Part shown: piece after piece, positions 15,463-23,335 of the stretch
How the letters are laid out: each line of letters begins with the position of its first letter
Numbering within the stretch: position 1 is the stretch's first letter
Source of the DNA: Phycisphaerales bacterium
GTDB lineage: Bacteria > Planctomycetota > Phycisphaerae > SM23-33
DNA: 43,177 bases
Direction of reading: 5' to 3'
NCBI GenBank assembly: GCA_018644725.1
Contig: JABGPZ010000067.1
Span: forward strand, 1 to 43,177
Program-made: the position numbers and the translations under genes
The notes under the pieces: generated by a model
What the model was told of the DNA's origin: nothing
The model's database searches: none
The model's input: the letters and a program-made list of their open reading frames with translations, nothing else

Positions 15463-16548
15463 ATGGCCAAAGCGAAACCGAAGACAAAATCCAAATCGAA
15501 ACCCAAAGCGAAATCGAAATCGAAGTCCAAGCCCAAGCGCCCGGCCTCTCCGATTCGCAAAACGCCCAAGCAATCTGCTCCCCCCAGCGAGTTCCGCAAG
15601 GCCCTTGTGCGCGCGGTGGTGTTTGTTCTGATTGTGGCGGCGGTGGGGGCGGGCGCCTATTACGCAGCCCGGGTCATGGAACGCAGTGTCGCCGATCGCC
15701 GCGAGGCCGAGGCCATTCCGTACACCATCGAATTGCTCGATGTCCCGACGTGCATCCCTGAGGATACGCAAAGTGCGATCAAACGATTCGTCATCGAACC
15801 ATTCTACATCCAGGATCGCTCCAGCGTCCGCTACATCGTTCGCTATCCGGACAAAGCGCTCTGCGCGAAAGTCCATGCCCAGGTCGCGAAAAATCCGTGG
15901 GTTGCCAAAGTCCACGAGGTCAAGCGCGAACGCGATGCCGACGGGCGGTATGGGCGCGTGTTGGTCAAGGCCGACTACCGTTGGCCGCGCGTGCTGGTGA
16001 TCGACGGCAGCGACAGTACCCGCAAATCCTACATCGCCGATGATGGCATGGTCTTGCCGTCTCATCAGGTGCCCAAGTGGGTTTCCTGGTCGGGCAAGAC
16101 GGAACGCTATCACATTGACGTGTCGCAGGCCCCCGGCGGCGTGGCGCGTACGCCGATGCAGATTATTAAAGTTCAGGGCGTGTCCACGCATGCACCGCCG
16201 GCGGGGACGCTGTGGACGGCTCCGGATTTGCACGCTGCGATCCGGCTCACCAAATTGCTCCATTCGAGGCCCTACCATGAGCAGTTTTCGACCATCGACG
16301 TGACGAACTATTCCGGGCGCCTCGCGAAAACCCGATCCCATTTGCAGTTCATCGCCCAGCAGGGCCAAAGCAGCAAAACGACGCTCGCGTTCGGGCGCTT
16401 TCCGCACCCCGACGGCGGCGATTTTGAGCTGTCTCCCGCGCGGAAGATGGAGAATCTCGACCGACTGGTGTCGCTGTGGGACGGGCATCTTGCGGGTGCC
16501 TGTCGGACCATCGACTTGCAGTTTGACCCGCCGCGCAGGAAAGATTGA
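15463..16548 (+). CDS. ftsQ: FtsQ/DivIB-like division protein
   Basis: A 361-residue bitopic protein in the standard ftsQ position after ddl. The first 35 or so residues are almost pure Lys/Ser/Pro repeats (KSKSKPKAKSKSK type), followed by one membrane helix (about residues 50-70) and a periplasmic part. A segment near residues 140-200 (VAKNPWVAKVHEVKRE, then VLVKADYRWPRVLVIDG, then SYIADDGMVLP) resembles the FtsQ beta domain pattern (pWVkkvsVrr..p..l.I.v.er.P.A.......lvD.dG.vf). A clear POTRA domain was not recognised. GTG 15454 is an alternative start. FtsQ scaffolds FtsL and FtsB; the basic tail could contact membrane or nucleic acid, which is inference. Confidence 0.65.
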   Translation: MAKAKPKTKSKSKPKAKSKSKSKPKRPASPIRKTPKQSAPPSEFRKALVRAVVFVLIVAAVGAGAYYAARVMERSVADRREAEAIPYTIELLDVPTCIPEDTQSAIKRFVIEPFYIQDRSSVRYIVRYPDKALCAKVHAQVAKNPWVAKVHEVKRERDADGRYGRVLVKADYRWPRVLVIDGSDSTRKSYIADDGMVLPSHQVPKWVSWSGKTERYHIDVSQAPGGVARTPMQIIKVQGVSTHAPPAGTLWTAPDLHAAIRLTKLLHSRPYHEQFSTIDVTNYSGRLAKTRSHLQFIAQQGQSSKTTLAFGRFPHPDGGDFELSPARKMENLDRLVSLWDGHLAGACRTIDLQFDPPRRKD

Positions 16549-16550
16549 TC

Positions 16551-17213
16551 ATGCGCACCTTCGCCAAGAGTTTGTTCAGCCCGGCCTGCGGAGTGTTGGC
16601 GGCGTGGGGTCTTGCGGCGTTGGCGCTGGGAAGCGTGCCGGGATGGATGTGTGCGGCCGAGGCGGGAAGCCAGAGCGTTTGGGCGCTGGAGCTGCTCACG
16701 GCGGCGATGGTGCTTTGGATGATGTGTGGCGTGGCGTTGTGTTCGATGCGCCGATGCCAGCGCGCGACGTGGAGCTGGGGAATGGCGGCGGCCGACGGCT
16801 TGGGATTTTCGGCCGTGATGGCGTTGCTATTTTCGGTGGGTTGCTGGTTCGCCAATGCGTCCGCCTTGGACGCGCTTCGCTGTTTGATCGTGGCGTGGTG
16901 TTTCTATCCGCTTGGAGTCGGACTCGGCGGGGCAATGGCCCGACGGCGAACCTGCTCGGCGGCTTTGGCGGCGGCGTTGATCTGCGCGGCGGTGTTGCCC
17001 GCAATGGGCTATTTCGCGCTGGAATTCTCCCTCGGCGGCGTGTTTCAGACGGCAGGGACGATTGCCCCGGTGTCTCTGGCCTGGCGCAATGGGGCGCTGG
17101 CGACGGGCGCGTGGCAGCCCATGGCGGCGGGCGCGATGGTGGCCTGGCTGGCGGCGGGCGTGTTGCTGTGCGGCGTTGCCTATCTCGGGCAATCCGGCCG
17201 CAACAAAACGTGA
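16551..17213 (+). CDS. Unknown six-helix membrane protein
   Basis: A 220-residue very hydrophobic protein, about six membrane helices (near residues 10-30, 40-62, 72-95, 105-125, 135-157 and 190-212), with no family recognised. AGGAAAG lies 7 bases before the ATG, and the gene begins 2 bases after the ftsQ stop, so it is probably translated with the cluster. In most bacteria ftsA and ftsZ would follow here. Function is unknown; involvement in the division complex is suggested only by position. No conserved charged or catalytic residues stand out in the helices. Confidence 0.75.
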   Translation: MRTFAKSLFSPACGVLAAWGLAALALGSVPGWMCAAEAGSQSVWALELLTAAMVLWMMCGVALCSMRRCQRATWSWGMAAADGLGFSAVMALLFSVGCWFANASALDALRCLIVAWCFYPLGVGLGGAMARRRTCSAALAAALICAAVLPAMGYFALEFSLGGVFQTAGTIAPVSLAWRNGALATGAWQPMAAGAMVAWLAAGVLLCGVAYLGQSGRNKT

Positions 17214-17232
17214 ACCGCACGAATCGCGGGGG

Positions 17233-17263
17233 ATCTTGGGAAATCTCTGGCCATCTTGGGAAA
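17233..17263 (+). promoter_or_regulatory. 20-bp phased TTGGGAAA repeat, possible MraZ-type site
   Basis: ATCTTGGGAAA occurs at 17233-17243 and 17253-17263, exactly 20 bp apart, with a partial CTGG between. The core TGGGA equals the E. coli MraZ box unit, whose copies recur about every 10 bp. It lies 90-120 bases before the cyclophilin start. An operator role is inferred. Confidence 0.35.
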
Positions 17264-17352
17264 ACTCCCCGAAATCGTTCACTTTTCGCTTTGATTCCAC
17301 CGGCGGGTTTGATACTCTCATGGCCGACCTTTGACCCAAGGAGAACCGTATT

Positions 17353-18003
17353 ATGATCCGACGACTATTGCCTTTGCTGCTGCTGGTGACTCTGGCGGGC
17401 TGCTTCCGCGAAGCCCAAGGCCCGATTGTCAAATCCAGAACGCAGCCGACGGCGCAACCCCAAACCGGCCCGAACGCTACGAGCAATCCCGTCATCGAGA
17501 TTGTGACCGACAAGGGGACGATCACGGCCGAGCTGTTCGCCCAAAGAGCCCCAAAGTCCGTCGCCAATTTCCTGGCCTACATCGAGGACAACCACTTCGA
17601 CGGCCTCGTGTTTCACCGCGTGATGAAATCCTTCATGATCCAGGGCGGCGGGTTTGACCGTTCGGGCATTGAGCGGAGTTCCCAGCATCCCCCCATCGAG
17701 AATGAATCGACCAATCGTATTTCCAACTTGCGCTATACGCTTTCGATGGCGCGCACACCGAACCCGCATTCGGCGACGAGCCAATTTTTCATCAACACTG
17801 GCGACAACATCGGCCTCGATCACCGCAGCCGATCCCGCGGCGAGTGGGGCTATTGCGTGTTCGGCAAAGTCCTCAGCGGCAAACGAACCGTCGATGCCAT
17901 CGCTGCTGGGCTGGTTGACCGGACGGACCCGCGCGACCCGGAGAGCGAGCTGAGCAAACCCCGTATTCCTATCGTGATTCAAACGATTCGACGCAAACAA
18001 TAG
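17353..18003 (+). CDS. Lipoprotein cyclophilin-type peptidyl-prolyl isomerase
   Basis: A 216-residue protein with a lipoprotein signal ([10 protein letters not shown], Cys at about residue 17) and a Pro/Gln-rich linker, followed by a bacterial cyclophilin domain. Family motifs are [71 protein letters not shown] and [11 protein letters not shown]. It should catalyse cis-trans isomerisation of prolyl bonds in exported proteins at the cell envelope. AAGGAG precedes the ATG. It is separated from the dcw genes by 139 bases, so it may have its own promoter. A related cytosolic copy follows after 44 bases. Confidence 0.9.
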   Translation: MIRRLLPLLLLVTLAGCFREAQGPIVKSRTQPTAQPQTGPNATSNPVIEIVTDKGTITAELFAQRAPKSVANFLAYIEDNHFDGLVFHRVMKSFMIQGGGFDRSGIERSSQHPPIENESTNRISNLRYTLSMARTPNPHSATSQFFINTGDNIGLDHRSRSRGEWGYCVFGKVLSGKRTVDAIAAGLVDRTDPRDPESELSKPRIPIVIQTIRRKQ

Positions 18004-18047
18004 AGACCTTTACAGGCTTCGGCCTCAACCCATTTGGAGACATTTTC

Positions 18048-18554
18048 ATGAGCGAAACGACCACCATTGTTATTGAAACCACCCTCGGCACGATCGAGGC
18101 CGACCTGGACGGCGCCGCGGCGCCCAAGACCGTTGCGAACGTTCTTTCCTATGTGGATGACGGATTCTACGACGGCACGATTTTCCACCGCGTGATCCCC
18201 GGATTCATGGTCCAGGGCGGCGGCATGACGGCCGGCATGGACGAAAAGTCGAACAACGCGCCCGTGCAGAACGAAGCCGACAACGGCCTGAAGAACGGCC
18301 GCGGCACGCTGGCGATGGCCCGGACGAACGATCCGCACTCGGCGACCAGCCAGTTCTTCATCAATCTCAAGGACAACGGGTTCCTTGACCACCAGTCGCC
18401 TTCGCCGCAGGGCTGGGGCTATTGCGTGTTCGGCAAAGTCACCGCCGGGCTGGACGTGATCGACGCGATCGCCGCCGTCGCGACCGGCAACAAGGGCTTC
18501 CATCAGGACGTGCCTGTCGAGGACGTCGTGATGACCAAGGTCTCCCGCAAGTAG
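18048..18554 (+). CDS. Cytosolic cyclophilin-type peptidyl-prolyl isomerase
   Basis: A 168-residue single-domain cyclophilin without a signal peptide. Motifs: [48 protein letters not shown] (the FHR and QGG active-site segments), [22 protein letters not shown] and [16 protein letters not shown]. It is close to the PpiB group. TTGGAG lies before the ATG. It shares a likely transcript with the lipoprotein cyclophilin upstream, so one pair serves cytoplasm and envelope. Confidence 0.93.
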   Translation: MSETTTIVIETTLGTIEADLDGAAAPKTVANVLSYVDDGFYDGTIFHRVIPGFMVQGGGMTAGMDEKSNNAPVQNEADNGLKNGRGTLAMARTNDPHSATSQFFINLKDNGFLDHQSPSPQGWGYCVFGKVTAGLDVIDAIAAVATGNKGFHQDVPVEDVVMTKVSRK

Positions 18555-18579
18555 GGGCCGCCCGCCGAGAAAAAAACGA

Positions 18580-18608
18580 TTGACAGGGGGGTGCATCTTG
18601 ACGATAAT
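18580..18608 (+). promoter_or_regulatory. Promoter of tRNA-Gly
   Basis: TTGACA (18580-18585), 17-bp spacer, GATAAT (18603-18608). The tRNA begins 11 bases after the -10 box. This near-consensus promoter shows that standard sigma70 hexamers work in this genome. Confidence 0.8.
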
Positions 18609-18618
18609 CCCCTCTCTC

Positions 18619-18690
18619 GCGACTGTAGTTCAGTGGTAGAACGTCAGCTTCCCAAGCTGAATGTCGTCGGTTCGACTCCGATCAGTCGCT
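18619..18690 (+). tRNA. tRNA-Gly (anticodon CCC)
   Basis: A full cloverleaf of 72 bases: acceptor GCGACTG pairs with CAGTCGC, D arm GTTC/GAAC, anticodon stem TCAGC/GCTGA around loop TTCCCAA (anticodon CCC at 18651-18653, reading GGG), five-base variable loop and T arm GTCGG/CCGAT with loop TTCGACT. The 3' CCA is not encoded, so it must be added by nucleotidyltransferase. Confidence 0.95.
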
Positions 18691-18694
18691 CGCA

Positions 18695-18731
18695 AGCGTC
18701 TTGATGCAATTTGCGTCAAGGCGCTTTTTTT
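18695..18731 (+). terminator. Rho-independent terminator of tRNA-Gly
   Basis: A 13-bp stem (AGCGTCTTGATGC with GCGTCAAGGCGCT, two G-U pairs), loop AATTT, then seven T. It starts 5 bases after the tRNA. Confidence 0.9.
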
Positions 18732-18766
18732 GTGCCAATAGCAGAGCAGAGGGGGCATTCCATTTG

Positions 18767-18811
18767 ACTCAATGATTCATCCGGGTGGAACTCAATGATT
18801 CACTCGGGTGG
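18767..18811 (+). repeat. Two tandem copies of a 22-bp repeat
   Basis: ACTCAATGATTCAtcCGGGT plus GG at 18767-18788, and the same with 'ct' for 'tc' at 18790-18811. Period is 23 bp. No further copy was seen in the window. Confidence 0.75.
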
Positions 18812-18846
18812 GCCGGGCTAGTCTTTGCCCTGAAAGGGCAACAGTG

Positions 18847-19060
18847 TTTAGCCGGGGGCGTAAGCCCCCGGTAGTGGACGCCAAAAAGCCGGGGCCTTAG
18901 TTTCTTGGAGGGAGCTTGCGACCGGAAAGACTAAGGCAAGCCCCGGCGAATTCCACAAGCCCTGGATGGGCGAAAGAGAAATGTAAGATGGGCGTTTCTT
19001 TCGCCCCTTCGGGGCTCTTTTTATTATGCCTCATTCCGGGGGCTTACGCCCCCGGCTAAA
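18847..19060. repeat. REP-like composite element, copy A
   Basis: The element is bounded by two exactly inverted 25-base units (18847-18871 and 19036-19060), each itself a hairpin with stem CCGGGGGC/GCCCCCGG and loop GTAA or TTAC. Inside are a long inverted repeat (18888-18900 with 18931-18947), a hairpin around GGGCGAAAGA (18968-19006) and GCCCC-TTC-GGGGC followed by a T-run (19003-19022) that could act as a terminator. Internal blocks recur inverted at 42892-43032. This organisation resembles REP/BIME repeats, which are moved in trans by RAYT transposases; no such gene is present here. Confidence 0.75.
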
Positions 19061-19109
19061 TCCTTTCGCGCCTTCGGCGCTCGATACAACCTTGTCACAT
19101 AATCAGCAG

Positions 19110-19136
19110 GTAGGGCGGGCTACTTGTTGCCCGCCG
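19110..19136. repeat. 27-base boundary repeat, left copy
   Basis: GTAGGGCGGGCTACTTGTTG and the following CCCGCCG recur as the reverse complement at 42730-42755 with one substitution and one missing base. The unit contains its own GGCGGGC/GCCCGCC inverted repeat, so it can form a hairpin. Confidence 0.75.
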
Positions 19137-19163
19137 CGGGAATACGGCCAAGGTCGAATATAG

Positions 19164-21620
19164 TTACGAGGCTGTTTTGGTGAGTATCCAGGTCGAGGAT
19201 TTTTTGCCGTCCAATGGGAGGTTGAACGTGAGTGTGTAGCGTTTGGTGGCGGCGTCGTAATCCGTTTGCCAGAAGTCGTTGCCGTGGACGGCCTGGTTCA
19301 GCGGGATCCGTTTGCCGCCGACTTGTTCGCAGAGGGTGTAGCCCGCGGGGGAGGGTAGGCCCCGGAAGCAGATCGGCACGAATCCCACGCCGCCTTGGAT
19401 GGACACTTGCACCGTTTCGCCCGTCGCGTCGATGAGGATGGGATAGCTGTTGCGGAGCGTGCCGCCGGTGACGTTCACCTTCAGGTCGTTGCCGGCCGCC
19501 TCGCGATAGGTGGTTTTCCACGAGCGGGGATGCGCGGCGAGGTGCGCGCGGAACGCCTCGTTCGGGCCGTAATAATCCGCGGCCGTGCGGGGCAGGGTGA
19601 TCATCTCAATGTCCATCGAAATCGTGTCGCCCTTGCGGAAGGTCTTGATGCCCGCCGGCGGAACGAGTTCCAGATCGAGGTTCGGCGCGAGCGGTTTGGG
19701 GTTGGTCCGCAGGACGGGTGCGCTGATTGTCGGCTGGCGATAGGTTTTGCCGCCGAGGACGGCGGTGTAGTTGCGGATGATGATCCCGCGTGTGCCGTCG
19801 GGGAGTTTTTTGCGGTTGGGTTGCGGCGGGACGTACCCGTCGGGGAAGCAGACCCACCACGGTCCGGGCCCGGAGAGCGTTTGGTTGCGCAGGGCGTGTT
19901 GGCCGCGGCGCAGCGTGTTGGGGACGGGGATCTGCTTGAGCAGCCCCTTGGCGTTTCCGTAGGCGAGTGTGGGAATGACGGCGTAGAAGGTGCGGCCAAG
20001 TTTGAACAGGCTGACGTTCGTCGCGGTCACGTCGCGGGTGAACGTGTATGTGAAGGTCTGGAACGTCCGGCAGAAGTCATCGGTGCGCAGCGTCTGGACT
20101 TTCGCGGAATAGGCGACGTCCTTCTGCGGGCCGTAATAGCCGTCATGTCGCACATCGGTCAGGCACGGGCCGTGGGCGAGGTAGGCGGTTTTGACCTCGC
20201 GCGGGAGGAACGTTTTGCGTGGGGTTTTCCCCGTGGAAATCATCAGCCAGTCGCCGCCCCAGCCCGCATCGGTCCAGCCCCACTGGCGGCCCTTGAGACC
20301 ATCGCGAATCATCAGCGCTCGCACATCGGTAATCGCGACGTCGGTGAGGCTCATGTCCACGTCGAAGCAGATCGTCTCGCCCCAGCAGCCGATGGCGAGC
20401 TGGTCCCAGCGGCCGTTGCCCTTGCCGCCGCCATAGCCGATGAGGCTGAGTTGCGAATGGCTGGCCGACGGCAGCGTGCCGTAGAAGCCGTAGGGAATGC
20501 GTAGGCGATAGGTCGCCTTGACGTTCGGCAACTGCGTGTAGGCCATGAGATAGGCGCCCATTTTCGGGTAGTGCCAATTCTTGCTGAGTTGGACGGGGAT
20601 CCCTGTGGGTCGCCCGGCCGCGTCGCAGAGGATCGGGCACAGGCCGGTGATGTTCGCGGGGTTACGGAAGTCCAGCAGAAACGGAATGTGCCCTTTGGCG
20701 TTGGGGGCGGGGGTGGTGGTAATCGTAAATTCGTCGTAGTTGCGGATGTCGGTCCAGTTGGCTTTCCATTTGCGCTTCAGGCGCGGGGCGGTGGCGACGT
20801 AGCAGCGTTTTGTGGGGCTGTAGGCGACGGTGCAGGGCTGGTGGGTGTTCGATGTGACGGTCAGCTGGAACGAATCGGGGGCCGGGAGGTGGCGCGGCTC
20901 GCCCGGTGCGAAAAGGTCGATGTGAAGGGCCGTTGATCGGGCGGTTCCCGGTGTCCAGTTCCCGCCAAGATTGGTCTCGCGCTTATGCGTTTTGGCCTTT
21001 GTTTTCAGCGAGAGGTGAACTTTAGCAGCGCCCTTGATGGTTGTGTTGGCCGGTTTGCCAGGCTCGCTCTTTGGCGCGGTCAGCTCGACGGAGAGGCTGA
21101 GGTTGCGCGCCCAGGCGACGAGGATCAGCCGCGATTGGAAGGGGAGCGCTTCGCCATCGGCGTTGCGGAAATCGAGCCCGAGGAAATCGTAGTGCTGAAC
21201 ACAGCGGCCGGACTCCCATAGACGGACGGCCGAGAGGCGGCGGTTGTCTTTCGCGAGGCCAGCCGCGCAGGTCGTCGCGCGATAGGTCTCGTCGTTGTAC
21301 ACCACTTCGAGCGCGAGCGTGGCCGCAGGGAGAGTGCGCAATCGGGCGGGGCGCTGGGTGAGTGCCTGCGCGTAGGATAGCCGTTTGGCGAACCGGCCGA
21401 AGGTGGCCTTGGAAAAATCGTCGACGTCGATGGTGAATCCGTAGTGGCTGGTTTCGATCCCGAACCGATCCGCACTTTTGTCTTGTGGAGTTTTTCGCCA
21501 GCCATTGAGCCAGCAGCTATAGGTATAGCCCGTATCGGGCGCGGGGGCGGCTTGGAGTGGCGCGGGACAGCTACTCGTGAACCACGCCAAGGCGATCAGA
21601 ATACAGCGGTTGAGATGCAT
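19164..21620 (-). CDS. Large secreted protein of unknown function
   Basis: An 818-residue protein with a signal peptide (LIALAWFTSSCPAPLQAA, a possible lipobox at SSC is imperfect). No family was recognised with confidence. The mature part alternates aromatic- and Thr-rich segments typical of beta-sandwich secreted proteins; DDFSKATFGRFAKRL, GCWGETICFDVDMSLTDVAITDVRALMI, YYGPQKDVAYSAKVQTLRTDDF and YYGPNEAFRAHLAAHP are the most distinctive stretches and may help a search. ATG 21620 is preferred because GGAG lies 9 bases upstream; ATG 21626 is only 3 bases from it. It begins 37 bases after the sulfatase stop on the same strand, so the two are probably co-transcribed. A role in polysaccharide binding or cleavage is inferred from that context only. 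Confidence 0.75.
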   Translation of the reverse strand: MHLNRCILIALAWFTSSCPAPLQAAPAPDTGYTYSCWLNGWRKTPQDKSADRFGIETSHYGFTIDVDDFSKATFGRFAKRLSYAQALTQRPARLRTLPAATLALEVVYNDETYRATTCAAGLAKDNRRLSAVRLWESGRCVQHYDFLGLDFRNADGEALPFQSRLILVAWARNLSLSVELTAPKSEPGKPANTTIKGAAKVHLSLKTKAKTHKRETNLGGNWTPGTARSTALHIDLFAPGEPRHLPAPDSFQLTVTSNTHQPCTVAYSPTKRCYVATAPRLKRKWKANWTDIRNYDEFTITTTPAPNAKGHIPFLLDFRNPANITGLCPILCDAAGRPTGIPVQLSKNWHYPKMGAYLMAYTQLPNVKATYRLRIPYGFYGTLPSASHSQLSLIGYGGGKGNGRWDQLAIGCWGETICFDVDMSLTDVAITDVRALMIRDGLKGRQWGWTDAGWGGDWLMISTGKTPRKTFLPREVKTAYLAHGPCLTDVRHDGYYGPQKDVAYSAKVQTLRTDDFCRTFQTFTYTFTRDVTATNVSLFKLGRTFYAVIPTLAYGNAKGLLKQIPVPNTLRRGQHALRNQTLSGPGPWWVCFPDGYVPPQPNRKKLPDGTRGIIIRNYTAVLGGKTYRQPTISAPVLRTNPKPLAPNLDLELVPPAGIKTFRKGDTISMDIEMITLPRTAADYYGPNEAFRAHLAAHPRSWKTTYREAAGNDLKVNVTGGTLRNSYPILIDATGETVQVSIQGGVGFVPICFRGLPSPAGYTLCEQVGGKRIPLNQAVHGNDFWQTDYDAATKRYTLTFNLPLDGKKSSTWILTKTAS

Positions 21621-21657
21621 GGGCATTGGCTCCAGAATAGGGATTCGCTGCGCAGAA

Positions 21658-23184
21658 TTATTGGGGCGCGATCACAACCCCATGCTTCCAGCCCGCGCTT
21701 TCCATCGTCTTGTGCACATTCTCCACTTCCTTGAGGAAATGGATTCTCTTTCTTTTCCACTCGGCCCCCTTGAAATATTCCAGCGTGTCATATCGGTCGT
21801 TTCCGGCCATCCGGATATCGCCTTGGGCAACCAGAGTTTCGTGCAGCATTGTCTTGAGCTTCTTTTGGGCCTTCTTATGGTCGGGCTTGCCAGCGAGGTT
21901 GTGGATGCAGTCGGGGTCGGCCTTGATGTCATACAGCTCTTCGGCCGGTCGCTTTGCCCACGCCAGACGGATGTACGGCTGGATTTTGGGGTTGGTACAT
22001 TGCGCGATGTAGAGGTCCCTCGCCGAAGAGCCCCCGCCACCAAAGAACGTATCCCCTTCCGGCCAGCGGTCGGTTTTCAGGTTGTGAATGTACAGGTACT
22101 CCGCGGTGCGCACTGCGCGCGCGGCATACCCGACGTCGTCTTTCCTGACGTAGGGGGTATGGCGTTCGCTACTGGCGAAGACGTGATCCCGGCATTGTTC
22201 GACGAGGCCCGACTTGGGCGACTTCAGCAAACTCAGCAGGCTTTTGCCCGACATCCCATTGGGGACCGCCACGCCCGCTACTTCCAGAAACGTCGGCGCA
22301 AAATCGATCAGGCTGACCATGTCGTTCACGTTGCGCCCGCCGGGGATGTTCTTGCCCCAGCAGATCGCCAGCGGCATGTGCAGGCCATACTCGTAGAGAT
22401 TGGCCTTGGCGCGGGACCAGGGCATACCGTTGTCAGATGTCACGACTACCAGGGTGTTGTCCAGTTCGCCGCTTTTTTTGAGGATCGCCAGAATCTGTTT
22501 CAAGTGGGTGTCGAAGTAATCGATTTCAAGCCCGTAATCGAGAAAGTCGCTACGAATGCTCTTGTGATCTGGGAGAAATTTGGGGACCTCCACGTCGCGA
22601 AGAGATTTACCGGCTTTGAGTCCGGAGCCTTTCTTGTAGTTCCGGTGCGGCTGTCTTGCTCCGTACCAAAAGCAAAACGGTTGATCCGGTTTGCGTGCCT
22701 TGAGGAACGAGCGGAAGGCGGCGGTGTAGTTATTCTTCTTGGGCACATACTCTTTGCCGGCGGGGTTGTCGCCTTTGAAGAGCCCCGGCCCCCAGCCTTT
22801 GCCCGTCATGCCCACATGGTAGCCTGCTTTGTCCAGCAGGTTTGTGTAGAGCGGGAGTTCTGCGGGGATGGAGGAGCCATGAACGGCGGCGTCGCCATTT
22901 TGCCACGGATACCGCCCCGTGAGAATACTCGCGCGCGTCGGGCTGCACTGCGGGGCGGGCGCAAATGCATTGTGGAACAAAGCTCCCTGCTTGGCGACAT
23001 AGTCAAACGCGGGCGTATTGACAAACTTGCACCCGTACGCACCGGCGTGAGGCCAGGACTGGTCATCGGAAATCGCCAGCAAAATATTAGGCCGATTCTT
23101 GGGCTTCTGTGCAGACAGGAGAGGGGAGGCAAGCAATCCCGTTCCGACAATTCCAGCGGTCTTGAGAAAATGGCGTCGTTGCAT
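21658..23184 (-). CDS. Secreted arylsulfatase-family sulfatase (CSPTR)
   Basis: A 508-residue type I sulfatase with a Tat-like N terminus (RRHFLKTAGIVGTGLLAS). It has the metal-binding RPNILLAISDDQSW, the formylglycine motif C80-SPTRASILTGRYPW, MTGKGWGPG, a TSDNGMP motif for the second metal aspartate and Asn, and the C-terminal ELYDIKADPDCIHNLA found in most family members. Cys80 would be oxidised to formylglycine by a maturation enzyme not in this window. It should remove sulfate from carbohydrate esters outside the cytoplasm; the substrate cannot be read. It heads a likely two-gene transcript with the large secreted protein. Length is normal. Confidence 0.93.
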   Translation of the reverse strand: MQRRHFLKTAGIVGTGLLASPLLSAQKPKNRPNILLAISDDQSWPHAGAYGCKFVNTPAFDYVAKQGALFHNAFAPAPQCSPTRASILTGRYPWQNGDAAVHGSSIPAELPLYTNLLDKAGYHVGMTGKGWGPGLFKGDNPAGKEYVPKKNNYTAAFRSFLKARKPDQPFCFWYGARQPHRNYKKGSGLKAGKSLRDVEVPKFLPDHKSIRSDFLDYGLEIDYFDTHLKQILAILKKSGELDNTLVVVTSDNGMPWSRAKANLYEYGLHMPLAICWGKNIPGGRNVNDMVSLIDFAPTFLEVAGVAVPNGMSGKSLLSLLKSPKSGLVEQCRDHVFASSERHTPYVRKDDVGYAARAVRTAEYLYIHNLKTDRWPEGDTFFGGGGSSARDLYIAQCTNPKIQPYIRLAWAKRPAEELYDIKADPDCIHNLAGKPDHKKAQKKLKTMLHETLVAQGDIRMAGNDRYDTLEYFKGAEWKRKRIHFLKEVENVHKTMESAGWKHGVVIAPQ

Positions 23185-23335
23185 TGTATTGATCCTTGAA
23201 AAGTAGTGATCCGTACATGTGAGCTATATATCGTAAGCTCTCGTGGTAAACCCTTCAAGGAGTTTCCTGCGGCCATTTTGCGAACAAGGCGCGACTCCAA
23301 GGAGTATGGCCTTCGAGGCAAGATTGCCCGCGAGG

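Larger units (their letters stand above)
18732..19163. other. Repeat-rich intergenic region, left edge of island
   Basis: No gene is seen. The space is nearly filled by repeats: a tandem 22-bp repeat (18767-18811), a hairpin-rich composite element (18847-19060) and a 27-base block (19110-19136). The last two recur inverted at the right end of the window. The 820-residue secreted protein gene ends at 19164 from the other strand. Confidence 0.7.

Noticed and set aside
18767-18811. Start of a CRISPR array
   Set aside because: Only two units separated by one base, no spacers and no cas genes.
19003-19022. GCCCC-TTC-GGGGC plus T-run as a dedicated terminator
   Set aside because: It belongs to the repeated REP-like element and recurs in copy B; any termination is a by-product of the repeat.
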